A stretch of 9,522 nt of DNA, from positions 1 through 9,522 of the forward strand of contig JANXZD010000481.1 of assembly GCA_025355705.1 (NCBI GenBank). Reading direction: 5' to 3'. The translations under genes and the position numbers were made by a program. The first letter of the stretch is position 1. Every line of letters begins with the position of its first letter. Below, piece after piece: positions 1 to 7,088 of the stretch. The stretch comes from Bacteroidota bacterium (lineage in GTDB: Bacteria; Bacteroidota; Ignavibacteria; UBA10030; UBA8401). Under the pieces are notes generated by a model. That model saw only the letters and a list, made by a program, of their open reading frames with translations. It did no database searches and was not told the DNA's origin.

Positions 1-148
1 ATTGTTCAAACGATAGCTGATAGAGCTTATCATCAAAAAGTCCGTATGCAAACGCGTAATCCTGTTCTTCCTGTAACTCACCTGAATTTTGTTGAGCCTT
101 TGCAAAACCAACAATAAAAACAATAACTATAAGAAAAAATCTCTTCAC
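1..148 (-). CDS. N-terminal part of an exported TPR-like (YbgF/CpoB-type) protein, cut by the window edge
   Basis: Only the first 49 codons are present; the gene continues beyond base 1. The start is a GTG at 148..146, chosen because a good ribosome binding site (AGAGGAAA) lies just upstream. Residues 1-18 form a signal peptide: Lys-Arg, a hydrophobic run rich in Ile, Val and Phe, then an AKA-type cleavage site before QQNSGE. After it comes a segment reading EEQDYAFAYGLFDDKLYQLS. Its alternating pattern (YAFA-GL--D-LY-LS-EQ) is typical of the first helix pair of tetratricopeptide repeats in periplasmic YbgF/CpoB-like proteins. These family members usually act in the periplasm or outer membrane as scaffolds in envelope assembly. 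The TPR call rests on one partial repeat, so family membership is tentative, but export is well supported. A TATAAT box and an inverted repeat lie upstream. Confidence 0.6.
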   Translation of the reverse strand, partial: MKRFFLIVIVFIVGFAKAQQNSGELQEEQDYAFAYGLFDDKLYQLSFEQ

Positions 149-181
149 TGTTTCCTCTATACTTTAGCACCTTATTTAAAG

Positions 182-204
182 TAACGGTTTTAATTAAACC
201 GTTA
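182..204. promoter_or_regulatory. 9-bp inverted repeat just downstream of a TATAAT box; possible operator or 5'-UTR hairpin
   Basis: The arms at 182-190 (taacggttt) and 196-204 (aaaccgtta) are perfectly complementary around a 5-nt spacer. On the minus strand the repeat begins about 6 nt after a TATAAT hexamer at 215..210, so it would cover the expected transcription start and early leader of the gene starting at 148. This position suits an operator or leader hairpin. It could instead be a weak terminator for the gene ending at 287, but there is no U-run after the stem. Confidence 0.4.
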
Positions 205-209
205 AACCT

Positions 210-215
210 ATTATA
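210..215 (-). promoter_or_regulatory. Candidate -10 box (TATAAT) for the TPR-like gene
   Basis: A perfect TATAAT reads on the minus strand 62 nt upstream of the GTG at 148. No convincing -35 hexamer lies 16-18 nt further upstream; a TTGATT is present but about 22 nt away. In an AT-rich intergenic region a chance match is possible, so the call rests on the hexamer and its position. Confidence 0.35.
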
Positions 216-286
216 ATTTAAGATAAGACGAAGTTTTAATCAAGTGTGGATCACTGTTTATTATAAAGGTGTGATTTCGAGGATTT

Positions 287-943
287 TCAAGTCTTGGTGT
301 ATAAACCGCCACACTGCTCCATCCAGTCTGCCACTGAATTCGCTAATATTTTTACATTATTTGAAGAAACATCTAAATACAATTTTGGAAGAATGGATTT
401 ATCAACTAATTCACGCAGTAAATCCTGTTCTTCAAGGAAAATATTGAGATCATCGTACTGTTTCGGATTGCCGGAAATTTTCAATCGTTCTTGTTTTGCT
501 TCCTCAAATGATTCCGGCGAACGGTAACAAAAAACTAGATGAAACCCAAGTGGAAATAAGCGTTCTTCGATCCAACCCAGATCATAATTCCGTCCGCAAT
601 ATTTTCGTTGGTGCATCAATGTTGAAATGTGAAATCGATCGATGATCCAAGAATAATACTGTTGAAGTTCAAACAACCGAAGCCATGTATGGTATGTCTC
701 CATTGCTTGCTGCTCTTCTTGAACATCAAAATTAATAAGACCTCTTCCCCAAGGGAAATTTGTAAACGAACACCATTCCGCTGAAATCAGCGGAGAGTGA
801 TATCGGTATTTCCTTGCGCCTACAATTCGCGGATGTTCATTTAAGGAGAACGCAAGATCAGTTTTGTGCGTAAGACGAGTACCTTCAAGGATTATTTTGG
901 GTGTGAGTTTTGGCAAAGCGCACCAATCTTGTAGGACAAGCAT
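287..943 (-). CDS. Thymidylate kinase-like P-loop protein with an altered Walker A motif
   Basis: This 218-residue protein has the outline of the thymidylate kinase-like nucleotide kinase fold. A first beta-strand (KIILEG, 16-21) leads into a P-loop-like GTRLTHKT (21-28), where canonical GxxxxGK[ST] has His in place of the second Gly. An IDRFHIS segment (101-107) resembles the DR(Y/F/H) motif that holds the phosphate acceptor in dTMP kinases. A strand (FHLVFCYRS, 134-142) is followed by a charged Arg/Lys/Glu helix (RSPESFEEAKQERLK) in the place of the lid. The length matches dTMP kinases, which are about 205-230 residues. The true substrate is unknown; dTMP itself is not implied. ATG at 943 is used because an in-frame TAG lies 15 nt upstream. 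The Shine-Dalgarno match is poor and the ATG lies in a hairpin. A TTG at codon 10 (914-916) is a possible alternative. The family call is by motif only. Confidence 0.55.
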   Translation of the reverse strand: MLVLQDWCALPKLTPKIILEGTRLTHKTDLAFSLNEHPRIVGARKYRYHSPLISAEWCSFTNFPWGRGLINFDVQEEQQAMETYHTWLRLFELQQYYSWIIDRFHISTLMHQRKYCGRNYDLGWIEERLFPLGFHLVFCYRSPESFEEAKQERLKISGNPKQYDDLNIFLEEQDLLRELVDKSILPKLYLDVSSNNVKILANSVADWMEQCGGLYTKT

Positions 944-954
944 TCTTGCTTGTC
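935..954 (-). promoter_or_regulatory. Hairpin containing the start codon of the kinase-like gene
   Basis: The arms 935-942 and 947-954 are perfect 8-bp complements (gacaagca / tgcttgtc) around a 4-nt loop. In the minus-strand transcript the A of the ATG is the last loop base and the TG lies in the 3' arm, so folding would bury the initiation codon. There is no U-run, which argues against a terminator for the phosphatase gene upstream. A regulatory role is inference. Confidence 0.4.
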
Positions 955-974
955 TCTAATTTTGGACAAATAAG

Positions 975-998
975 AATGATTGAACTACGATAATCATT
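975..998 (-). terminator. Weak AT-rich stem at the end of the phosphatase gene
   Basis: The arms aatgatt (975-981) and aatcatt (992-998) pair over 7 bp with a 10-nt loop, and the stem touches the stop codon of the phosphatase gene. It is AT-rich and lacks a clean U-tract, so termination would be inefficient at best. Transcription may run on into the kinase-like gene. Confidence 0.2.
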
Positions 999-2596
999 TA
1001 TTTCACAACTTCTTTGAGCGGAACACCGTCTAGATTATTTGGAAAAGAAAATCCCGCAAACCTGGCTAGTGTCGGAGCTGCATCAGCCGAGTGAACTTCT
1101 CGAGTTATTTTTTGGGGGACGGCACCGCTCCACCAAAATATTAAGGGGACATGTGTGTCGTACGAGTATGGAGACCCATGAGTGGTTCCATAAGAACGTG
1201 AAGAGATAATGCTATTCTCTCTGATCCGGTAAAGATAATCTTTACCTCGAGGAGCATAATAACTATTCCGATATTTTTCAATGAACATCTTATCGGACTT
1301 TTCTCTCGTGATCAATTCTCGTCTAAAATAAATATCAACAAACGCATCCACGGAAAGTAATCCCGCTTTTATTCTCTGTTCAAGTTGAACACTGTCCAAG
1401 CCCGCTTTTATCCCGGCAGAATAATTAATGAATGCATTCTTTATCAGAATATCGTCAGATGAATGTAATTCCTTTTTAAGGATTGAATTGAATTCATCAG
1501 TTTTGGGTTTAATATCGGTTCCATAAATATATCGTTTCGCAGAAATATTTCTGAATTCAGAATTAAACTCCGGGAGTGGACATACTGCGTGATCAGCACT
1601 CAATGCGACAACATAATTATCTTTGCCGATATTTTTATCAAGATATAAAAATAACTCGCCGAGATATCTATCTATATTGACAAGCAGATCGAGCATTTCA
1701 TGGCTATCAGGACCTTGCGCATGCCCTAAATAATCGCAATTAGACAAACTGATACACAAAAGATCGGTAACATTTCTTTGCCCTAGTTTTTCATTTTTCA
1801 CTGCTTCCATTGCAAAATCGACGATAATCTTATCTCCATATGGCGAACCAACTATCTCTTCTGCTTTCTTCCCCGAAGTAAAATCGTGTGGAAATGCCGT
1901 GCTATTTTTCCATTTTGCTTCAGCGGTGAATGTATCCGGACCAATTTTAGCATATTCACTTTCGGGTAAAATTTTCAGCCATTGGGAAGGAACATTGTTC
2001 TCTGACCAATTAGAAGCATTGAATGTTTTCACCCATTGCGGCAATGTTTTAGCATAATAATCCGACGTTACCATTCCACCAACAGTCTTGCTATACCAAA
2101 ATGCATAATCAGCATTCTTTCCTCCCATTAAAATGGCAGCTCTATCTTTTGTTGAAGCGGTGATCACTTTCGATTTCATCGACTGTTGTTTTAACCAATC
2201 TCCGACTGCAGTTACAGCGAGATTGTGAGGCGAAAATCCACCACCGACACTGTCCACGGGGTTTGCGGAAGAATCACTAACGCAATGTATTTCATTTAAA
2301 GTTGTTTGTTCTATCCAGTCATTACTTAAAATGCCGCTTTTCCACGGGAAACATCCCGTACCGAGCGTTGCGTGTCCGGGTCCCGTCTCACTCGTTGCGT
2401 AATTAAGGTCAGCATTAGAGAACGTAATCCCTTTGGAATACAGACGATGAAAACCACCTGTGAAATATTGATTATATCGTTCAAAATAATCAGCACGCAT
2501 TTGATCGATGGAAATAAAAACGATGAGCTTTGGTACTGGAGATTTTCCGAAAGTATAAATCGAAACGATCAGCAGTAACATTAGTATTTTTTTCAT
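998..2596 (-). CDS. Secreted PafA-like alkaline phosphatase (nucleotide pyrophosphatase/phosphodiesterase superfamily)
   Basis: This 532-residue enzyme is expected to release phosphate from phosphomonoesters outside the cytoplasm using two zinc ions. A signal peptide occupies about residues 1-18. The metal and catalytic set of the PafA-type phosphatase of Elizabethkingia is all visible: metal ligand Asp31, nucleophile Thr71 in ETGPGHAT, Asn92 in LSNDW, Asp288 and His292 in NCDYLGH, Asp335-His336 in SADH, and His472 in TTHGSP. Lys150 and Arg152 (TKDR) match the Lys/Arg pair that in PafA favours monoesters over diesters. Spacings agree closely: 21 residues from nucleophile to Asn and 47 between the two Asp ligands, as in PafA. 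Length matches the family. The ATG at 2596 lies 28 nt after the DUF1761 gene, with an AGAAGAA-like ribosome binding site, so it is probably the third gene of the transketolase transcript. No phosphate-response box was recognised. Substrate preference is inferred. Confidence 0.88.
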   Translation of the reverse strand: MKKILMLLLIVSIYTFGKSPVPKLIVFISIDQMRADYFERYNQYFTGGFHRLYSKGITFSNADLNYATSETGPGHATLGTGCFPWKSGILSNDWIEQTTLNEIHCVSDSSANPVDSVGGGFSPHNLAVTAVGDWLKQQSMKSKVITASTKDRAAILMGGKNADYAFWYSKTVGGMVTSDYYAKTLPQWVKTFNASNWSENNVPSQWLKILPESEYAKIGPDTFTAEAKWKNSTAFPHDFTSGKKAEEIVGSPYGDKIIVDFAMEAVKNEKLGQRNVTDLLCISLSNCDYLGHAQGPDSHEMLDLLVNIDRYLGELFLYLDKNIGKDNYVVALSADHAVCPLPEFNSEFRNISAKRYIYGTDIKPKTDEFNSILKKELHSSDDILIKNAFINYSAGIKAGLDSVQLEQRIKAGLLSVDAFVDIYFRRELITREKSDKMFIEKYRNSYYAPRGKDYLYRIRENSIISSRSYGTTHGSPYSYDTHVPLIFWWSGAVPQKITREVHSADAAPTLARFAGFSFPNNLDGVPLKEVVK

Positions 2597-2624
2597 TGGT
2601 GTTCTTCTGAGTATTTTATAATGA

Positions 2625-3032
2625 TCATCGACGCATTGCCAGCAGTGTTGAAATTATTACGGACGCAGCAAGATAATAACTTGAATAAATTCCGAAGAGA
2701 ATATTCGATCTTCGTTCAAATGCAAAATGAATGGCAGCATGAGCCGATGTAACAAGCAGCCATATAACAATACCAACCTCTATTCCATCCTTCATTCCCG
2801 TCACTTTAAAACTATCGACTATGACATTCACAACTGAAGTAAAAACAATCAAGAAAATAAAAACATACAAAAATGTTTTTACCTCATTCAGTTCATGTGC
2901 AATGAGACCGTTCTTTTTTAATTCTTTCAGCCACAGGTTCCCAAACAGAGCCGGAGAAAACCATAACGCTGAAAGTGAGAAACAAATGAATGCTGAAATA
3001 CATATTGCGGTAATATCAAACGAAATATTCAC
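2625..3032 (-). CDS. DUF1761-like four-helix membrane protein
   Basis: This 135-residue integral membrane protein has four hydrophobic segments at about 6-28, 53-76, 83-104 and 110-132. The segment SALWFSPALFGNLWLKEL (21-38), straddling the end of helix 1, resembles the ALWYSP-LFG--W signature of DUF1761 proteins, whose function is unknown. The start is a GTG at 3032, since no ATG is available nearby and an AGGAT ribosome binding site lies at the right distance inside the last codons and stop of transketolase. The two genes are separated by only 5 nt, which suggests translational coupling. The phosphatase gene follows 28 nt later. Nothing in the sequence links the protein chemically to transketolase or the phosphatase. 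Confidence 0.72.
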   Translation of the reverse strand: MNISFDITAICISAFICFSLSALWFSPALFGNLWLKELKKNGLIAHELNEVKTFLYVFIFLIVFTSVVNVIVDSFKVTGMKDGIEVGIVIWLLVTSAHAAIHFAFERRSNILFGIYSSYYLAASVIISTLLAMRR

Positions 3033-3037
3033 GAGTC

Positions 3038-5029
3038 TTATCCTACCATCGCTTTGGCTCTTGAAAGAACATTCTCAATTGTAAATCCGAAATGTTTATA
3101 CAGTGCTTCGTATGGGGCTGATTGACCAAATGAATTGATCGTCACTGTGTCGGTGGCATATTTGTGCCAACCCAACTCTACGCCCGCTTCAATCGCCAAG
3201 CGTTTTTTAACCGAAACCGGAAATACGGATTCTCGATACTCTTTTGACTGACGCTCAAACAATTCCCAGGAAGGCATACTGACAAGTCTTGCATGGATTC
3301 CTTCCTTCACTAACTGCTCATATGTACCAAGCACATATTGGAGTTCAGAACCTGTTCCAATTAAAATAATTTCCGACATTGACGAGTTCTCTGCAAGAAT
3401 ATATGCACCTTTAGCGGTCAAATCAGCTGCAGCATATTTTGTTCTATCAATAAACGGAAGTTTCTGTCTTGTCAATGCAAGTGCAACGGGACCGGATTTG
3501 TGTTCAATGGCAATTTTCCAAGCTTGCGCAGTCTCATTTGCATCAGCTGGACGAAGGAGCGTTATGTTTGGGATCGCACGAAGTGATGCAAATTGTTCTA
3601 CCGGTTGATGTGTTGGACCGTCTTCACCAAGACCGATACTATCGTGCGTAAAGACATAAATTGGACGAATTCCCATCAATGCTGCAAGTCTAATCGGAGG
3701 GCGCATATATTCAGAAAAGATCAAAAATGTTCCGCCATACGGAATCATTCCATTGGTCAGTGCAATTCCATTCATCAGCGAACCCATTGCATGTTCCCGA
3801 ACGCCGTAACGGATATATTTTCCACTGTAATTATTTGAATTGAAATTTTCCATTCCTTTGACAAATGTATTGTTCGAAGGAGTAAGATCCGCGGAACCGC
3901 CGATTAAAGTTGGTAGATGGGGTGCAATCGCGGTAAGCACTTTACCGGAAGCCTCACGTGTAGCAAGATTTCCATTCTCGGTTGTAAAAATAGGAAGAGC
4001 CTTTTTCCATTCTTCACCATAATTTCCACTGATCACATTTTCAAAAGTTACGGCAGATTCCGGATGCGATTTTTTATATGCATTGAATAATTGCTTCCAT
4101 TCATTTTCTGCTTTCTTCCCTTGTTCTATGGATCCACGAAAATACTTCAGCGATTCTTCGGGAATATAAAATGTTTTGTTCTCATCCCATCCGTAATTTT
4201 TCTTGGTCAGCTTTATCTCCTCATCGCCAAGTGGAGATCCATGCGCTTCCGATGTATCTTGTTTATTTGGACTTCCAAATCCAATATGCGTTCGTACTTT
4301 GATCAATGACGGCTTATCAGTTATCTGCTGGGCATGGCGGATCGCTATCTCAATTTTTTCAAGATTATTTCCATCGTGGATAGTTTGTACATGCCATCCA
4401 TACGCTTCAAATCGCGCGCCAACATCTTCCGTAAATGATAATTCGGTAGAACCATCAATACTGATATTATTATCGTCATACAAATAAATGATATTTCCCA
4501 ATTTTAAATGTCCAGCGAGAGATGCAGCCTCGGAAGAAACACCCTCCATAAGGTCACCATCCCCACACATTGCATAGATCCAATAATCAACAATTGAAAA
4601 GTTTGGTTTATTGAAAGTGGCTGCAAGATATTTTTGCGCTATTGCCATTCCAATTCCATTTGCAAATCCTTGTCCTAGAGGCCCGGTTGTTGTTTCAACT
4701 CCTGCAGTATGACCGTATTCAGGGTGTCCGGGAGTTTTACTTCCGAGCTGTCGAAATTTCTGAAGGTCATCTAATGAGAGGTCATATCCGGTAAGATGCA
4801 GTAAAGAATACAATAACATCGAACCATGACCACCAGACAGCACAAATCTATCTCTATTCACCCAGTGTGGATTCTGAGGATTGTGTTTTAAGAATTTTGT
4901 CCAAAGTACGTATGCCGTTGGTGCTGCACCCATTGGCATTCCAGGATGTCCTGATTTTGCTTTTTGCACTCCATCAATTGCAAGAGTCCGTATCGTGTTA
5001 ATGCAAAGATTGTCTAAAGTAGTAGTCAT
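3038..5029 (-). CDS. tkt: Transketolase
   Basis: This full-length 663-residue thiamine diphosphate enzyme transfers two-carbon ketol units in the non-oxidative pentose phosphate pathway, in the cytoplasm. The N-terminal cofactor domain shows SGHPGMPMG (His28), HGS (His68), GPLGQG (116-121) and the GDGD motif (156-159) with its distal Asn (DDNN, 185-188). The central domain carries the catalytic Glu412 in RYGVREHAMG, then the substrate-binding segments THDSIGLGEDGPTHQP (461-476) and LTRQKLP (519-525). The C-terminal domain ends normally. No catalytic residue appears to be missing. The ATG at 5029 gives the usual N-terminus, but no clear Shine-Dalgarno sequence precedes it (TTTTTATT). A TATAAT at 5067..5062 would give a leader of about 27 nt. 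It appears to be the first gene of a unit with the DUF1761 and phosphatase genes. Confidence 0.97.
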   Translation of the reverse strand: MTTTLDNLCINTIRTLAIDGVQKAKSGHPGMPMGAAPTAYVLWTKFLKHNPQNPHWVNRDRFVLSGGHGSMLLYSLLHLTGYDLSLDDLQKFRQLGSKTPGHPEYGHTAGVETTTGPLGQGFANGIGMAIAQKYLAATFNKPNFSIVDYWIYAMCGDGDLMEGVSSEAASLAGHLKLGNIIYLYDDNNISIDGSTELSFTEDVGARFEAYGWHVQTIHDGNNLEKIEIAIRHAQQITDKPSLIKVRTHIGFGSPNKQDTSEAHGSPLGDEEIKLTKKNYGWDENKTFYIPEESLKYFRGSIEQGKKAENEWKQLFNAYKKSHPESAVTFENVISGNYGEEWKKALPIFTTENGNLATREASGKVLTAIAPHLPTLIGGSADLTPSNNTFVKGMENFNSNNYSGKYIRYGVREHAMGSLMNGIALTNGMIPYGGTFLIFSEYMRPPIRLAALMGIRPIYVFTHDSIGLGEDGPTHQPVEQFASLRAIPNITLLRPADANETAQAWKIAIEHKSGPVALALTRQKLPFIDRTKYAAADLTAKGAYILAENSSMSEIILIGTGSELQYVLGTYEQLVKEGIHARLVSMPSWELFERQSKEYRESVFPVSVKKRLAIEAGVELGWHKYATDTVTINSFGQSAPYEALYKHFGFTIENVLSRAKAMVG

Positions 5030-5061
5030 AATAAAAAGATTTCGATTAATTGTGGAAAGTA

Positions 5062-5067
5062 ATTATA
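5062..5067 (-). promoter_or_regulatory. Candidate -10 box (TATAAT) for the transketolase unit
   Basis: A perfect TATAAT reads on the minus strand 33 nt upstream of the transketolase ATG, in a 196-nt intergenic region. No good -35 hexamer was found at normal spacing. The terminator at 5168-5205 isolates this region from the upstream gene, so a promoter is expected somewhere in between. Confidence 0.3.
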
Positions 5068-5167
5068 TGAAGATAATTAAAATGAGGATAATAAAAAAGA
5101 AAGGAATTGTTATGATACGTAAACCACCAAGAACAGTATGTTCGGATCAAGAAAGACCGAATACAAA

Positions 5168-5205
5168 TGAAAAAAGGCCCGACATTTTATTGCCGAGCCT
5201 TTTTG
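5168..5205 (-). terminator. Intrinsic terminator of the four-module exported protein gene
   Basis: The 13-nt arms at 5171-5183 and 5192-5204 enclose an 8-nt loop. Read on the minus strand, all 13 positions pair, two of them as G-U wobbles, with a GC-rich core and a run of six U's at the 3' end. Read on the plus strand, the two wobbles become C-A mismatches. The hairpin therefore serves minus-strand transcription and lies about 20 nt after the stop codon at 5226. Confidence 0.85.
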
Positions 5206-5225
5206 ATTAATGGTAATGAGATAAT

Positions 5226-7088
5226 TTATTGTTCTTTATAGATTGTAACACCCCAATGTGTTCTGTCTTCCGGTGGATCATCATTCCAATCATTGAACGC
5301 ATGCGAATCATCCGTTTGGAAATGCACTTCATATTCCCCTTTTTCCAAGAAAATCGATTTATCAAATTTGCGATTCTTTTTTGCACCGCCCGCATACGTT
5401 GTTGTTCGATATGTCATTTCCCACACTACTTCTCCATTCTTCACATTTTCAATCCAGGCATAATCAGCCATGTCATTTCCAACTCCCTCGCCGATCGAAT
5501 ATATCCGAATTTTCATTCCTTTATCAAGTGAGAATTTCTGACGGACATGTCTATCGCTGCGAACACGAATCAATTGTACAAATGCATTCTCAGCCTCATT
5601 CTCGATATATTTTGAGACCGAACTGGGAGAGAATGAATCTCCGGCACCCATAATCGTAATTCCATATGATTCTGCATCATATGGTTTATCATCATTCCAA
5701 TCGTTATAGGCATGCGAATCATCTGTTTGATAATAAACGATATAGTCACCTTTGGGAAGAGTGATAAACTCATCGGCTAATCTATTCTTCTTGCCACCGC
5801 CTGCATGGGTAGTGTTCCTACGCTCCATCTGCCAAACTCGTTCTCGTGTTTTAGCATTTGTGATCCATCCGTAATCAGCTAATCCATTTCCGTGGTCCGC
5901 TTCACCAATGGCATAAATGTGAAGTTTCGTTTCCACCTTCAAAGAGAATCCTGATTCCAAATATTCCTCATTGCGTGCCCGGGTTAATTGAACGATAATA
6001 TTATTCTTTTCAAAATTGTAATCCGATATTTCAATCGAAGATTTTTCCGATCCAGTCTTTACGGAAAGCATTACACCATAATTGAATGGATCGAATGGTG
6101 GTTTTGAATTCCAATCTTCACGGGAATGTGAATCATCCGTGACAAAGCTCAGTTCGTATGAACCTTTCATCAATCGTACATCACCTCTATATAAAATATT
6201 CTTCGACGCTCCGCCGGCATACTCCGTATTGCTATGTGTCATTTCCCACACACGTTCTCGTGTATTAGTGTTTGTGATCCAGCCGTAATCAAATACTTCA
6301 TCACGTCCTCGCCCTTCACCAAGGGCATAGATATTAATAATAACATCTTTATTCACAACCAATTTTTTCCGTATAAATGAACCATCACCAACACCGGTTG
6401 CGGCGAACACAGTATTAGGATTTTTTTTCGGCGCATTGAAGATTCGTATGGCACTTTCATCTCCGCCAGGTAGAGAAAGCATGATTCCCCACTTCTCCTT
6501 TGCACGATCCATAAAATTATTATACATGGAGCGGTAATCATCCTCTCCGAACCAGTCTAAAAATTTTTCAACAAATCTATCGGACGAATTCTTTCCGTTT
6601 CGCCGATCAATGTTAATGGAATTATAATTGAATGCAGAACTTGATACATAGCCATATGCTTCGTAATACACTTCATAGGAGCCAGGGATTAATTTTAGAT
6701 CCTCCTCGCATGTCCGTTCATCATCTTTGCCGGAGGTATTTTTCATTGTCATTTCCCAGACCAACTCTCGCGTATCGGCATTAATGATCCATCCAGCGGC
6801 GAACATCTCGTCACCGCGCTGCTTATCACCCCATACTTCTTTCCAAGCATTCTTACTCCCACCGCCGATTGCATTGATATGAACGGATGTTTCCTTATCA
6901 AGTGAAAACCCGATACCTTTTACTTCTTCTTGTGTAAAATCTTTTAATGTAACAAAATATTTTTTTGCAGAATTTTCTTGAACAGGGGAATTTGGATTGT
7001 TATCGGTCGGTTGGACAGCCCCCATAAAAAAAGTGAGAGCTAATCCGGTGATGAGCATAATGAGATTACGTGAATGAACATTTCGCAT
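5226..7088 (-). CDS. Exported protein of four tandem uncharacterised modules (TDDSH/DWN repeats)
   Basis: This 620-residue protein has a signal peptide (about 1-24, ending FFMGA) and then almost entirely repeats. Modules lie at about 44-206, 225-343, 362-480 and 501-619. Each shows IGEG, then DYGWI-N--TRE-VWEM, then NT-YAGG--KN, then L-KG-YEVYY, then TDDSHAYNDWNDD-PY, and closes on a short strand such as YGITI. Spacing between modules 2, 3 and 4 is 137-138 residues. The first module keeps GWI-N--TRE-VWEM and the closing strand, but the YAGG and TDDSH parts are replaced by an unrelated insert (about 144-197). The ATG at 7088 is preferred to a TTG at 7112 because GGAGA sits 7 nt before it. No transmembrane anchor or C-terminal sorting domain is visible. 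I do not recognise the family. The predicted strands and acidic loops suggest a beta-rich, possibly ion-binding domain; this is inference. The gene appears to stand alone, closed by a terminator. A weak TATAGT at 7168..7163 may be its -10 box. Confidence 0.85.
   Translation of the reverse strand: MRNVHSRNLIMLITGLALTFFMGAVQPTDNNPNSPVQENSAKKYFVTLKDFTQEEVKGIGFSLDKETSVHINAIGGGSKNAWKEVWGDKQRGDEMFAAGWIINADTRELVWEMTMKNTSGKDDERTCEEDLKLIPGSYEVYYEAYGYVSSSAFNYNSINIDRRNGKNSSDRFVEKFLDWFGEDDYRSMYNNFMDRAKEKWGIMLSLPGGDESAIRIFNAPKKNPNTVFAATGVGDGSFIRKKLVVNKDVIINIYALGEGRGRDEVFDYGWITNTNTRERVWEMTHSNTEYAGGASKNILYRGDVRLMKGSYELSFVTDDSHSREDWNSKPPFDPFNYGVMLSVKTGSEKSSIEISDYNFEKNNIIVQLTRARNEEYLESGFSLKVETKLHIYAIGEADHGNGLADYGWITNAKTRERVWQMERRNTTHAGGGKKNRLADEFITLPKGDYIVYYQTDDSHAYNDWNDDKPYDAESYGITIMGAGDSFSPSSVSKYIENEAENAFVQLIRVRSDRHVRQKFSLDKGMKIRIYSIGEGVGNDMADYAWIENVKNGEVVWEMTYRTTTYAGGAKKNRKFDKSIFLEKGEYEVHFQTDDSHAFNDWNDDPPEDRTHWGVTIYKEQ
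5278..5318 (-). repeat. 41-bp near-identical repeat, copy in module 4
   Basis: This copy encodes the TDDSHAFNDWNDD region. It matches 5689-5729 at 36 of 41 bases by direct comparison. Confidence 0.8.
5689..5729 (-). repeat. 41-bp near-identical repeat, copy in module 3
   Basis: This copy encodes the TDDSHAYNDWNDD region and pairs with 5278-5318 at 36 of 41 bases, in the same orientation. Confidence 0.8.

Larger units (their letters stand above)
5232..6959 (-). repeat. Four tandem coding modules of the exported protein
   Basis: By position the modules fall at 6471-6959 (divergent), 6060-6416, 5649-6005 and 5232-5588, separated by linkers of about 55-60 nt. They share WEM/WQM, GWI-N or AWI-N and a closing aromatic-Gly strand in all four; YAGG (HAGG in module 3) and TDDSH occur in modules 2-4 only. 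Modules 3 and 4 are the most alike at both protein and DNA level. Confidence 0.85.

Noticed and set aside
5065..5210. Short plus-strand reading frame with an AAAGGA-like site before an ATG at 5111, encoding about 32 residues
   Set aside because: It runs straight through the terminator hairpin, its composition is unremarkable, and it opposes every other gene in the window.
5232..6959. The repeated segment as a mobile element or CRISPR-like array
   Set aside because: The repeats are in frame, diverged at the DNA level and encode protein modules; there is no transposase, no terminal inverted repeat and no uniform spacer structure.
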